NCBI RefSeq assembly: GCF_009709555.1
Contig: NZ_WJBG01000127.1
Coordinates: 214,642 to 278,641, forward strand
DNA: 64,000 bases
Reading direction: 5' to 3'
From: Streptomyces blattellae
GTDB lineage: Bacteria > Actinomycetota > Actinomycetes > Streptomycetales > Streptomycetaceae
Shown here: in pieces, positions 7,216-14,968 of the stretch
Layout of the letters: each line of letters starts with the position of its first letter
Position numbering within the stretch: the stretch's first letter is position 1
The notes under the pieces: model-generated
The model's database searches: none
What the model saw: the letters and a program-made list of their open reading frames with translations, nothing else
What the model was told of the DNA's origin: nothing
Translations under genes and position numbers: made by a program

Positions 7216-8067
7216 GTGAGCACGGACTATCAGCAGGCACGAGAAGCTCTCGGGGTACGGCTACGCGAACTCCGGCTCTCCGCCCCTGGACGCCGGCTCA
7301 CCGGTACGGACCTCGCCGAGCAGTACGGGTGGAACAAGTCCAAGGTCAGCAGGCTGGAGAACGGCAGACAGACTCCAACACCCGATGACCTGCGCAAGTG
7401 GGCGGAGGCAACCGGCCAGGCCGAGGCGTACGACGAGCTGCTGGCCCGCCTCCGTGGCTTCGAGTCCCACATCCGGTCATGGCGGCGACAGCTGGCCGCC
7501 GGGCACAAGCCAGTCCAGGACACCCACCTGAGCGCTCACGCCGACGCCTCCGTCTTCCGTGGCTGGGAGTCCTCCATGATCTTCGGGATTCTCCAGACTC
7601 CGGACTACGCCCGGTCGATCTTCACGAGGTACGCGGAGCTGCAGCGATCGCCACGCGACACCGAGGAAGCAGTCCGGTCCCGCATGAAACGGCAAGAGGC
7701 GCTGTACGACTCCTCGAAGCGTTTCCACCTCATCCTGTGGGAGGCCGCCCTTCACGCCCTGATCTGTCCGCCCTCGGTGCTCGCGGCCCAGCTCGACCGA
7801 CTCGCAGGAGCCGTCGGCCTGGACACGGTAGAGCTGGGGATCATCCCACTGCATGCCTCGCTCAAGATCCCCCCAGCCACCGCCTTCTGGATCTACGACG
7901 ACCATCAGGTGATCGTCGAGAACTGGCACGCGGAGTTGTGGATCGACGACGAAACCAGTGTGGGCACCTATCTCCGGACCTGGAAGACGCTCCGGGAGTC
8001 CGCCGTGTACGGCGTCGATGCGCAGAATCTCATCAGCGCAGCACGATGGACGTTGCGCTCGCGCTGA
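7216..8067 (+). CDS. Scr1-family (HTH + DUF5753) antitoxin-like transcriptional regulator
   Basis: 283 aa. An XRE-type helix-turn-helix occupies residues ~8-62 (LTGTDLAEQYGWNKSKVSRLENGRQ), followed by the ~180-residue DUF5753 region (FRGWESSMIFGILQTPDYAR, RMKRQEALYD, LIPPS-like and the final LISAARWTL). It lies 16 bp after the DUF6879 gene, the usual partner order. The GTG at 7216 is used here; another GTG ten bases earlier is in a different frame. Family members probably bind their own promoter and respond to the partner. Confidence 0.85.
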   Translation: MSTDYQQAREALGVRLRELRLSAPGRRLTGTDLAEQYGWNKSKVSRLENGRQTPTPDDLRKWAEATGQAEAYDELLARLRGFESHIRSWRRQLAAGHKPVQDTHLSAHADASVFRGWESSMIFGILQTPDYARSIFTRYAELQRSPRDTEEAVRSRMKRQEALYDSSKRFHLILWEAALHALICPPSVLAAQLDRLAGAVGLDTVELGIIPLHASLKIPPATAFWIYDDHQVIVENWHAELWIDDETSVGTYLRTWKTLRESAVYGVDAQNLISAARWTLRSR

Positions 8068-8434
8068 GCCCGATTTTCGAGAGACTCGTTCTCAACGACG
8101 TCAGCGCTCCCGGGTACGGGAGGGGCTGGCTGGTTCCATACGTTGAGGCCATGGCGTGGACGGTCCTCGGCCACTCACTCAGCTGGGACGGCTGACTGAA
8201 CGTCGGGCATCAGAAACAGAAACAAACCTGCCGGATCAAGCGACTTTCCTCGGCCCGGCAAGTCGTCGTTTCCGGCGAGTTCTACAGCGGAGGCGACTGG
8301 CACAGGAAGTAGCAACGAAACCAGTCGTCGTGCTGGCGCTCGTGCTCGGCCATGGACGGCAGAAGACGGAATCGGACGTCGACGGTTCACTCGTGTCAAA
8401 TCTGTAGACGCCGACGGGGACGATCGCCCCGGCC
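8068..8434. other. Intergenic island segment, nothing recognised
   Basis: About 370 bp with no gene or clear structure. Codon-position bias is weak in all frames. Confidence 0.5.
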
Positions 8435-8533
8435 TCAGGCGAACGGGCACAAGTCGGGCGGCGGCAAGGCCATCCGCGACTTCCCCTGCACGGCACGCTT
8501 CTTGGTGACCTTGCGCTTCTGGCTGACGGGCAT
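8435..8533 (-). CDS. Small basic protein (32 aa)
   Basis: ATG start with GGGGAG about 10 nt upstream. The N-terminus MPVSQKRKVTKKRAVQGKSR is strongly basic, like many tiny phage- or plasmid-encoded proteins in streptomycetes. It is too short to classify and may be a remnant. Confidence 0.4.
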   Translation of the reverse strand: MPVSQKRKVTKKRAVQGKSRMALPPPDLCPFA

Positions 8534-8660
8534 GGGCACTCTGCTCCCCGCTGGTCGTGTCTAGTCCGCGGCATCGCGCCGTGGCTGGCAGTACCTCATC
8601 GGCGCTCCTCGCCTCCGGGTGTAATGGACGGTGACGCGTGAGATTCTGTGAGACACCAAC

Positions 8661-8699
8661 GCAAAAGCCCTGACCCCCACTTGGGAGGATCAGGGCCTT
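8661..8699 (-). terminator. Rho-independent-type terminator (minus strand)
   Basis: Read on the minus strand, AAGGCCCTGA pairs with TCAGGGCTTT, followed by TTTTG. It lies directly downstream of the tRNA-Arg fragment, as a tRNA terminator would, and would also end transcription from the dehydrogenase operon. Confidence 0.65.
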
Positions 8700-8714
8700 G
8701 ACCTGGTGTTTCTT

Positions 8715-8759
8715 CGCGCACTCGGCAGGATTCGAACCTGCAACCTTCTGATCCGTAGT
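8715..8759 (-). pseudogene. tRNA-Arg(ACG) 3' fragment, attachment-site remnant
   Basis: Read on the minus strand this is the 3' ~60% of a tRNA-Arg: anticodon region CTACGGATCAG, a full T-arm GCAGGTTCGAATCCTGC and the acceptor 3' strand CGAGTGC. The 5' half is absent: identity stops inside the anticodon arm, exactly at the dehydrogenase stop codon. Displaced tRNA 3' ends are the classic attR/attL product of integrative elements in actinomycetes. No integrase gene is nearby. Confidence 0.75.
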
Positions 8760-8765
8760 TACTGG
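8759..8765. repeat. Right 7-bp direct repeat of the island (TTACTGG)
   Basis: Matches 4086-4092. It contains the TAA stop (minus strand) of the FAD oxidoreductase, so the gene is intact at the junction. Confidence 0.5.
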
Positions 8766-10168
8766 GCCGCATCACTCGGCTTCGGTTCCCCGGCACGGGC
8801 CAGCACCCCCAACGGCACCGGCCGGGCGAACGGTCTGCGGCCCGGCGTCTCACCGCACCCGGCCAGCCCCGCGACCGCGGGCCCGCACACCCGCCCCTGG
8901 CACCAGCCCATTCCGGCCCGCGTCAGCAGCTTCACGGTCCGCAGGTCACCGGCGCCGAGGTCGGCGACGGCCTCGCGGATCGCGCCGCCGGTCACCTCCT
9001 CGCAGCGGCAGACCACGGTGTCGTCGGTGACCTGCTCGGCCCAGTGGGCGGGTGGCGCGTACACGGGGTCCAGCGCGGCGAAGAACTCCCGCAGCCCGTT
9101 ACGGGACTTGGCCGCCGCGGCCCAGGCGTGCGGGTCGGGGGCGGCACCGTTCAGCCGCGCGGCGGCCGAGCATCCCGCGATGTGCCCCTCGGCGAGGGCG
9201 AGGGCCGCGCCGCCGATGCCGGTGGTCTCGCCCGCGGCCCAGACGCCGGGGACGTCGGTGCGCTGATCGCCGTCGACGTCGACGCCCGGTCCGTCGAGGC
9301 GGCAGCCGAGGGTCTCGGCGAGGTCGGTGTGCGGCAGCATGCCGTGGCCGACGGCGAGGGTGTCGCAGGGGATGCGCCGCTCGGTGCCCGGCCGCACGCG
9401 TCCGGCGCCGTCGAGCGCGGCGACGGTCACCGCCTCGATGCGTCCGGTGCCGTGCGCCTCGACCACGGTGTGGCGGACGAGCGTGCGCACCCGGTGCCGG
9501 AGCAACCGGGCGGCGTACCGGGCGCCTTCGCCGACCTTGCCCGGCTGAGCCGCGAGCGCCCGGGTCCGTCGTACGAAATCCCTGGGATCGGCGGACTCGA
9601 CGAGCGCCGCCACCTTCACCCCGGCCGCGGCCAGTCCGGTCGCCACCGGCAGCAGCAGCGGCCCGGTCCCGGCGACCACGGCGGTGGGCCCGGAGACGGC
9701 GAGGGCGCCCTTGAGCATGGCCTGCGCGCCGCCCGCTGTGACGACGCCGGGGAGGGTCCAGCCGGGGAAGGGCAGCACCTTCTCGTATCCGCCGGTGGCG
9801 AGGACAGTGGCGTCGGCGTGCACGACGGCCGGTTCCTCCTGCTCGGGACCGAGCAGCGCGTGCACCGTGAAGCGGCCCGACTGCCGTTCCACGAGCCATG
9901 CATGATGGTCCGTCAAGTGCATGACCCGGCCTGACTCGACCTGTCCGGCGAGGGCGTCCCGCAGCCGCTCCCAGGTCCGCCACTGGTGGTGCAGGGCCTG
10001 CGGGCGCCGGGCCCGGAGCGCGGCGGCGGGCTGACGGTAGAACTGCCCGCCCGCCTCCGCCGCCGAGTCGATGAGGGTGACCCGGACGCCGCGCGCCGCG
10101 GCGGCCACGGTGGCGGCGAGGCCCGCCGGGCCCGCGCCGATGACGGCGAGATGCGGCCGTTCAGTCAT
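8759..10168 (-). CDS. FAD/NAD(P)-binding oxidoreductase subunit with C-terminal BFD-type [2Fe-2S] domain (D-hydroxyproline dehydrogenase, alpha-type)
   Basis: 469 aa. Start at 10168 (MTERPHLAVIG), overlapping the upstream ferredoxin-like gene by 8 bp. N-terminal FAD dinucleotide fold is IGAGPAGLAATVAAAARG; a second nucleotide fold is near VVAGTGPLLLPVATGLAAAG. The C-terminal BFD-like cluster domain has Cys in VVCRCEEVT and WCQGRVCG. This is the architecture of the large subunit of heteromeric D-proline/hydroxyproline and opine dehydrogenases, which need the small [2Fe-2S] protein and a DAO-type subunit encoded just upstream. It oxidises the epimerised cis-4-hydroxy-D-proline (inferred). Its stop codon lies in the island's right repeat. 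Confidence 0.85.
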   Translation of the reverse strand: MTERPHLAVIGAGPAGLAATVAAAARGVRVTLIDSAAEAGGQFYRQPAAALRARRPQALHHQWRTWERLRDALAGQVESGRVMHLTDHHAWLVERQSGRFTVHALLGPEQEEPAVVHADATVLATGGYEKVLPFPGWTLPGVVTAGGAQAMLKGALAVSGPTAVVAGTGPLLLPVATGLAAAGVKVAALVESADPRDFVRRTRALAAQPGKVGEGARYAARLLRHRVRTLVRHTVVEAHGTGRIEAVTVAALDGAGRVRPGTERRIPCDTLAVGHGMLPHTDLAETLGCRLDGPGVDVDGDQRTDVPGVWAAGETTGIGGAALALAEGHIAGCSAAARLNGAAPDPHAWAAAAKSRNGLREFFAALDPVYAPPAHWAEQVTDDTVVCRCEEVTGGAIREAVADLGAGDLRTVKLLTRAGMGWCQGRVCGPAVAGLAGCGETPGRRPFARPVPLGVLARAGEPKPSDAAQ

Positions 10169-10463
10169 CGTGCCCCGTCCCGTCCTGCGTGCGGATCGCA
10201 TCGCCCGGCCGCGCCGGCACGAGGCAAGCTCGCTGGTTCGGGCGGTCGTTCACGGTGACCAGACAGTCGAAGCAGACGCCGATGCCGCAGAAGATTCCGC
10301 GCGGCCGGCCTTCGACGCGGGTGGTGCGCCAGGAGGTGACGCCGGCCGCCCAGAGCGCGGCGGCGACGGTCTGGCCGGGGAACGCCTCGATCTCGCGGCC
10401 GTCCAGGGTGACCGTGAAGGCGGGACCCGGCCGGGCCGCGGCCAGGTCGACGGGGGTTCTCAT
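10161..10463 (-). CDS. (2Fe-2S)-binding subunit of D-amino-acid dehydrogenase complex
   Basis: 100 aa, short plant-type ferredoxin-like (Fer2_4) subunit. Cluster cysteines are C59, C64, C67 and C80 in FCGIGVCFDC ... QRAC. The preceding strand-rich part (FTVTLDGREIEAFPGQTVAAAL) is typical. It overlaps the DAO-type gene upstream by 4 bp (ATGA) and the FAD/NAD subunit downstream by 8 bp, so the three subunits are translationally coupled. It passes electrons between the flavin subunits. Confidence 0.88.
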   Translation of the reverse strand: MRTPVDLAAARPGPAFTVTLDGREIEAFPGQTVAAALWAAGVTSWRTTRVEGRPRGIFCGIGVCFDCLVTVNDRPNQRACLVPARPGDAIRTQDGTGHDD

Positions 10464-11611
10464 ACGTCCTGTCCCCCGAAGCGGTCGGGCCGGAACGGCG
10501 TCAGATCCAGGTCCGGGGCCTTCTCGGTCAGCGCCTGTGCGATCAGTTGCCCCGTGCCGGTCGCGAGCCCGATGCCGGCGCCCTCGTGGCCGCAGGCGTG
10601 GTGGAGCCCCGGCACCCGTGGATCGGGGCCGATGGCGGGCAGGTGGTCGGGCATGTACGGCCGGAAGCCGAGGTAGGCGCGCATCGCGCGGACCCGTTCC
10701 AGGAACGGGAACAGCCGCGTCGCGCCGGCCGCGAGCGCCCGCACGGCCGGCAGCGAGAAGGACCGGTCGAAGCCGACGCGTTCACGGCTCGCGCCGATGA
10801 GGACCGGCCCGGCGGCCGTGCCCTCCACGACCGGCGAGGTCTGCAGTGCCGCCGAGTCGCTGGCGACGTCGGCCACGTAGTCGGCGGCGTACACCTTGTG
10901 GTGGACCATGCGCGGGAGCGGCTCGGTGACGAGGACGAAGCCGCGGCGCGGGAGGACGGGGAGGTCCACGCCGGCGAGGGCGGCGAGGGCGGCGCCCCAG
11001 GTGCCCGCCGCGTTGACGACCGCCGGGGCGTGCAGATCGCCTCCGTCGGTGCGGACGCCGCGGACCGCCCCGCCCGGGGTGCGCAGGATGTCCGTCACGG
11101 TCCGGCCGGTGCGCAGGCGGGCGCCGGAGGCCTTGAGGAGGTGGGCGGCGGCCAGGGCGGGCATGACCTGGGAGTCCTGGGGGTAGTGGACGGCGCCGGG
11201 GAGGCCGGGGGCGAGATGGGGTTCGAGGTCGTACAGGGCGTCGGGTGCGACGGGTTGAGCGGTGACTCCGGCGGCGCGCTGTCCGTCGGCGAAGCGCTCC
11301 AGGGCGGTGAGCCCGCTGGGGGAGGTGGCCACCACCACGCCGCCCTTGGCCTCGTACTCCACCGACTTCCCGAACTCCGCGCCGAGTTCGGCCCACAGGC
11401 GGCCGGACAGGAGTGCGAGGTCCAGTTCGGGGCCGGGTTCCTTGTCGGAGACGAGGATGTTGCCCTCACCGGCGCCGGTCGTGCCGCCGGCCACCGGGCC
11501 ACGGTCGACGACTGTCACGTCGAGGCCCGCGCGGGTGGCGTAGAGGGCGCACGCGGCGCCCGCCATGCCGGCCCCGACGACCACGACATCGCAGGTCAGT
11601 CGCTTGCTCAC
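10460..11611 (-). CDS. FAD-dependent DAO-type oxidoreductase (D-hydroxyproline dehydrogenase catalytic subunit)
   Basis: 383 aa. N-terminal FAD motif VVVVGAGMAGAACALYATRAG (~10-30), TTGAGEGNI flavin loop, and C-terminal GLHHACGHEGAGIGLATGTG closing the FAD site. The fold is that of the sarcosine/D-amino-acid oxidase family. It is the first gene of the three-subunit operon and starts 10 nt from the ATGTCACAT operator shared with the divergent M24 peptidase. The substrate D-hydroxyproline is inferred from the epimerase and deaminase encoded on the far side of the island. Confidence 0.85.
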   Translation of the reverse strand: MSKRLTCDVVVVGAGMAGAACALYATRAGLDVTVVDRGPVAGGTTGAGEGNILVSDKEPGPELDLALLSGRLWAELGAEFGKSVEYEAKGGVVVATSPSGLTALERFADGQRAAGVTAQPVAPDALYDLEPHLAPGLPGAVHYPQDSQVMPALAAAHLLKASGARLRTGRTVTDILRTPGGAVRGVRTDGGDLHAPAVVNAAGTWGAALAALAGVDLPVLPRRGFVLVTEPLPRMVHHKVYAADYVADVASDSAALQTSPVVEGTAAGPVLIGASRERVGFDRSFSLPAVRALAAGATRLFPFLERVRAMRAYLGFRPYMPDHLPAIGPDPRVPGLHHACGHEGAGIGLATGTGQLIAQALTEKAPDLDLTPFRPDRFGGQDV

Positions 11612-11620
11612 GGCAGTACT

Positions 11621-11629
11621 ATGTCACAT
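11621..11629. promoter_or_regulatory. Putative operator ATGTCACAT in the divergent promoter
   Basis: Third copy of the palindrome, extended to TATGTCACATA here. It lies in the 83-bp gap between the dehydrogenase operon and the M24 peptidase and could control both. Confidence 0.6.
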
Positions 11630-11694
11630 ACCGCTCTAGCTGGGAACGTCGTCACCCTGGGAACGCCACCACACACGGAAGAGGTGCCCCCGAC

Positions 11695-13107
11695 ATGGCC
11701 AAAGGCCGCAAGAACTCTCTCTACCGAGGAATCCCCGACGAGCTCTCCGCCCTGATGCGGACGGGCTGGGCCGACACCGAACGCAGGGACCTGACGCCGA
11801 CCGGGCAGGCCCCGTACGCGGCCCGCCGCCGCGCCGCGCTGTCCGCCCGTTTCCCCGGCGAGCGGCTGGTCGTCCCGTCCGGAGGCCTCAAGATCCGCTC
11901 GAACGACAGCCATTACGCCTACCGCCCCTACACCGGCTATGTGCACCTGACCGGCGATCAGGCCCGCGACGGCGCCCTGGTCCTGGAACCCCGCCCGGAC
12001 GGCGGCCACGACGCGCACTGCTACCAGCTCCCCCGCGACAGCCGGGACAGCGACGAGTTCTGGACGGGCTACACCGCCGAGCTGTGGATGGGCCGCCGCC
12101 GTACGCTCGCCGAGTCGGAGCTGGTGCTCGGCATGGAGTGCCGGGACATCCGGACGATCGCCGAGGACCTGGCGAAGTCCACCCGCACCCCCACCCGTGT
12201 CGTCCGCGGCGTCGACCCGTCACTGGAGGCGGTGCTCGCCACCGACGAGGAGCGGGACGACGAGTTCGAGGAGGCCGTGTCCGGGCTGCGGCTGGTCAAG
12301 GACGAGTGGGAGACAGCCGAACTGCGCCGCGCCGTGGACGCGACCGTCCGCGGATTCACCGATGTCGTACGGGAGTTGTCGCAGGCGATCGCCACCTCTG
12401 AGCGGTGGATCGAGGGCACCTTCTTCCGCCGGGCCCGCGTCGAGGGCAACACCGTCGGCTACGGCTCCATCTGCGCGGCCGGCGAGCACGCCACGATCAT
12501 GCACTGGCAGGACAACGACGGCCCGGTCCGCCCCGGCGAACTCCTGCTGCTGGACGCGGGCGTGGAGACCCACACGCTCTACACCGCCGACGTCACCCGC
12601 ACGCTCCCGATCAAGGGCACCTTCACCCCGCTGCAGCGCGAGATCTACGACGCGGTGTACGAGGCCCAGGAGGCGGGCATGGCCGCGGTCAAGCCCGGCG
12701 CGCACTACCGCGACTTCCATGAGGCCGCCCAGCGGTCGCTGGCCGCCCGCCTGGTGGAGTGGGGTTTCCTCGACGGCCCGGCCGAGCGCGTGTACGAGCT
12801 GGACCTCCAGCGCCGCTTCACCATGGCGGGCACCGGCCACATGCTCGGCCTCGACGTGCACGACTGCGCGCAGGCCCGCAACGGAGCCTACATCGACGGC
12901 GTCCTGGAAGCCGGTATGTGCCTGACCGTCGAGCCCGGCCTCTACTTCCAGCCCGATGACCTGACCGTCCCCGAGGAATGGCGCGGCATCGGCGTCCGGA
13001 TCGAGGACGACGTGCTGGTGACGGCGGACGGGAACGAGAACCTGTCGGCGGCGCTCCCTCGCTCCGCCGACCAAGTCGAGGCGTGGATGCGGGAGTTCGC
13101 GGGCTGA
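11695..13107 (+). CDS. M24 family aminopeptidase P (Xaa-Pro aminopeptidase)
   Basis: 470 aa. ATG with GGAAGAGG upstream. It has an N-terminal AMP_N domain (~30-180) and a C-terminal pita-bread M24 domain. Five metal ligands are visible: Asp in LLLDAGVE, Asp in YTADVTRTL, His in GTGHMLGLDVHD, Glu in LTVEPGLYF and Glu in GVRIEDDVLV. The enzyme removes N-terminal residues before Pro/Hyp. Next to hydroxyproline catabolism it would release imino acids from collagen- or extensin-like peptides. It is divergent from the dehydrogenase operon and shares the operator site. Confidence 0.9.
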   Translation: MAKGRKNSLYRGIPDELSALMRTGWADTERRDLTPTGQAPYAARRRAALSARFPGERLVVPSGGLKIRSNDSHYAYRPYTGYVHLTGDQARDGALVLEPRPDGGHDAHCYQLPRDSRDSDEFWTGYTAELWMGRRRTLAESELVLGMECRDIRTIAEDLAKSTRTPTRVVRGVDPSLEAVLATDEERDDEFEEAVSGLRLVKDEWETAELRRAVDATVRGFTDVVRELSQAIATSERWIEGTFFRRARVEGNTVGYGSICAAGEHATIMHWQDNDGPVRPGELLLLDAGVETHTLYTADVTRTLPIKGTFTPLQREIYDAVYEAQEAGMAAVKPGAHYRDFHEAAQRSLAARLVEWGFLDGPAERVYELDLQRRFTMAGTGHMLGLDVHDCAQARNGAYIDGVLEAGMCLTVEPGLYFQPDDLTVPEEWRGIGVRIEDDVLVTADGNENLSAALPRSADQVEAWMREFAG

Positions 13108-13174
13108 CCCGGAAGGTTCGGCCGCCCGTCCTGACCAGGGCGCCGTCGGCGACCTGAACGCCGGCGGTGCCCGG

Positions 13175-13846
13175 TCAGGCGTCGGGGGCGGAGACCACCG
13201 TGAGGTGGCTCGCCGTGCGGCGGACTCGTGCGGCCCTGCGGCCGGCGGGGGTGGCGCGGCGGGCGGGGCGCAGGACGAGCGTCATCCGCGTGTAGCCCAT
13301 CTCGTGCAGTGTCCGGGGGGTTTCGTCGACGACCCGGCAGTCCGTGGTGCCCCAGCGCGGGTCCGGGTGCAGCAGCGGGCGGACCGCGCCGTCTTGGGCG
13401 AGGGCCTGCTCGCCCACCGCGCGGATCCAGTGCGGCAGGCCGTGCCGGTAGGCGGCCTCCATGATGGGGTCCTGGGCGATGTCCCGGCGGATCGACTGCA
13501 GCTCGTGGTCATGGCCGTGCCGCTCCACGGCGGCGGCGAAGAGGGCCAGCATCGGCAGGCACCAGCTCGACTCGTGTTCCCCGAGGACCGTGCTCGCGTC
13601 CGGGTGGAAGAGGACGAAGCGCAGGAAGTTGTCGTAGGGCATGGCCGTGGGGTGCGGGCCGATGCCGAGGAAAAGTGTCTCGAAAGCGGTGTTGGCCAGG
13701 ACCACGTCCCAGCGGTGGTCCAGCACGACGGACGGGAAGGGGACGGCCTCCAGGAGGGCGGCGTAGTCCTGGAGATACGCCTGGGCCTCAAGACTCTCGG
13801 GAACGGGCCGCGGCGCCGGACGCTGCCCACCTGCCTGATATGCCAT
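13175..13846 (-). CDS. MmyB-like regulator ligand-binding domain protein lacking HTH
   Basis: 223 aa. Residues ~25-200 match the MmyB-type sensor domain of XRE regulators (YAALLEAVPFPSVVLDHRWDVVLAN, then NFLRFVLFHPDA and LHEMGYTRMTLVLRP). Normal family members have an N-terminal helix-turn-helix, but none is encoded here or just upstream in frame. It may be a stand-alone sensor or a truncated regulator. It is divergent from the HTH gene at 14086. Confidence 0.75.
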   Translation of the reverse strand: MAYQAGGQRPAPRPVPESLEAQAYLQDYAALLEAVPFPSVVLDHRWDVVLANTAFETLFLGIGPHPTAMPYDNFLRFVLFHPDASTVLGEHESSWCLPMLALFAAAVERHGHDHELQSIRRDIAQDPIMEAAYRHGLPHWIRAVGEQALAQDGAVRPLLHPDPRWGTTDCRVVDETPRTLHEMGYTRMTLVLRPARRATPAGRRAARVRRTASHLTVVSAPDA

Positions 13847-14085
13847 CGGGAGGTCACCCCTCTTGCCTATGCGGCCTTCACGCGGCGCCTTGATCCTCCT
13901 GCCCCGACGCGAGACGTGTCAACTATCGTGGCATTTCATGCCGGTTGACGACTGAAATTGGCCACAGTTGTGGCGAGACCTGGATGCGAGTTCGAGCCAC
14001 CGGCTACTCTCCGGGAAGTTCACGGCAACCCTGTGTGGTGAGAATGCCGGTGAGAAGGCCTGTGAGAGACGTGGGAGATCTGTCG

Positions 14086-14739
14086 GTGACGGATGGCTTC
14101 GAGAGTCCCGGCGCCCCGACGGCGGCTCTGCCGGCCGTCGTCGCCCGGGTCACCGCACTCGCCGACCGGCTCGGCGTGGCGCACGCGGACGTCTTCGACA
14201 CCGGCCGTCTGTCCGTCGCCTCCGGCGTCCCCGAGCCCGTGGTCAAGGCCCTGCTGAGCGGCCGGCCCGCGGGCGAACCCGATGTGCAGGCCAGGTTTCT
14301 GCAACGCCTGGACCTGCTGCGCCGCACCCGGCTCAAGCCGAACGGGCGCAAGTACACCCAGCAGGAGATCGCCGACGGCGCGGGCATGTCGCGGCAGCAG
14401 GCGGGCGCTCTCATCAACGGCGACCGGCGCCCCACCATGGAGCACTGCGACGCCGTCCAGCGCTTCTTCCGGGTGCATGCCGGATTCCTCACGGCGGAGG
14501 ACCCCGAAGCGCTCGCGGGCACCCTGCAACGCACCGAGCAGGAGCTGTTGCAGAAGCTCGCCGACCGTGAGAGGGAGGCGGCGGCCGACGCAGACGACCC
14601 GCTGGAGCGACTGCTGCAGGACCACGGCGTCCGCGGAATCGCCTGGCGGGCCGCTCAGCTGCCCACCGACCAGCACCGCGACAAGGTCGCCGAATGGCTG
14701 GACATGCTCCTGGAGAGCGTCAAGCGGCCCGAGTCCTGA
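14086..14739 (+). CDS. Helix-turn-helix transcriptional regulator
   Basis: 217 aa from the GTG at 14086 (GGGAG 8 nt upstream); longer in-frame starts lack an RBS. The central HTH is KYTQQEIADGAGMSRQQAGAL (~90-110), followed by INGDRRPTMEHCDAVQRFFRV. The N-terminal ~60 residues are helical (VVARVTALADRLGVAHADVF), and the C-terminus has GIAWRAAQLPTDQHRDKVAEWLDML. XRE-like, specific regulon unknown. The same frame continues with coding character beyond its TGA (see next entry). Confidence 0.75.
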   Translation: MTDGFESPGAPTAALPAVVARVTALADRLGVAHADVFDTGRLSVASGVPEPVVKALLSGRPAGEPDVQARFLQRLDLLRRTRLKPNGRKYTQQEIADGAGMSRQQAGALINGDRRPTMEHCDAVQRFFRVHAGFLTAEDPEALAGTLQRTEQELLQKLADREREAAADADDPLERLLQDHGVRGIAWRAAQLPTDQHRDKVAEWLDMLLESVKRPES

Positions 14740-14937
14740 TCTCAGCCCCAGGACCTGTACGGCGCTCGGTCCGACGTGGTCGTCGAGGAACGCACCGCCC
14801 CCGGCCACCAGTTGGTCATCCTGGGCGTGGCTGGGCACTTGCCATGGGCTGAGTGGGCGAACCGGCAGCTGGCCGAGCCCGATTGTCAGTGGGGGGCGGC
14901 AAGCTTGGAGGTGCGTCACCCGCACGCGGGTGCGTGA
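14740..14937 (+). pseudogene. In-frame coding-like stretch after the HTH stop
   Basis: Directly after the TGA, the same frame stays open for 65 codons with strong G/C third positions and a protein-like sequence (VVVEERTAPGHQLVILGVAG, PWAEWANRQLAEPD). The WAEWxxxQL pattern recalls the start of some TIR domains. No good RBS is visible. It could be a relic of a second gene or an old C-terminal extension of the regulator. Confidence 0.35.
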
Positions 14938-14968
14938 CCGACGATGCCGACGTGGGGAGAGCCGTCCG

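Larger units (their letters stand above)
4086..8765. mobile_element. 4.7-kb island interrupting the hydroxyproline operon
   Basis: The DNA between two TTACTGG direct repeats (4086-4092 and 8759-8765) carries genes unrelated to hydroxyproline use: a methyltransferase, a GRDP-like protein, DUF6879, a DUF5753-type regulator and a tRNA-Arg fragment at the right end. Joining the flanks through one repeat leaves the oxidoreductase stop codon 37 bp upstream of the deaminase start with the operator between, an ordinary operon junction. No integrase or transposase gene is recognisable inside, so the mechanism is unknown and the element may be a deletion derivative. Confidence 0.6.
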
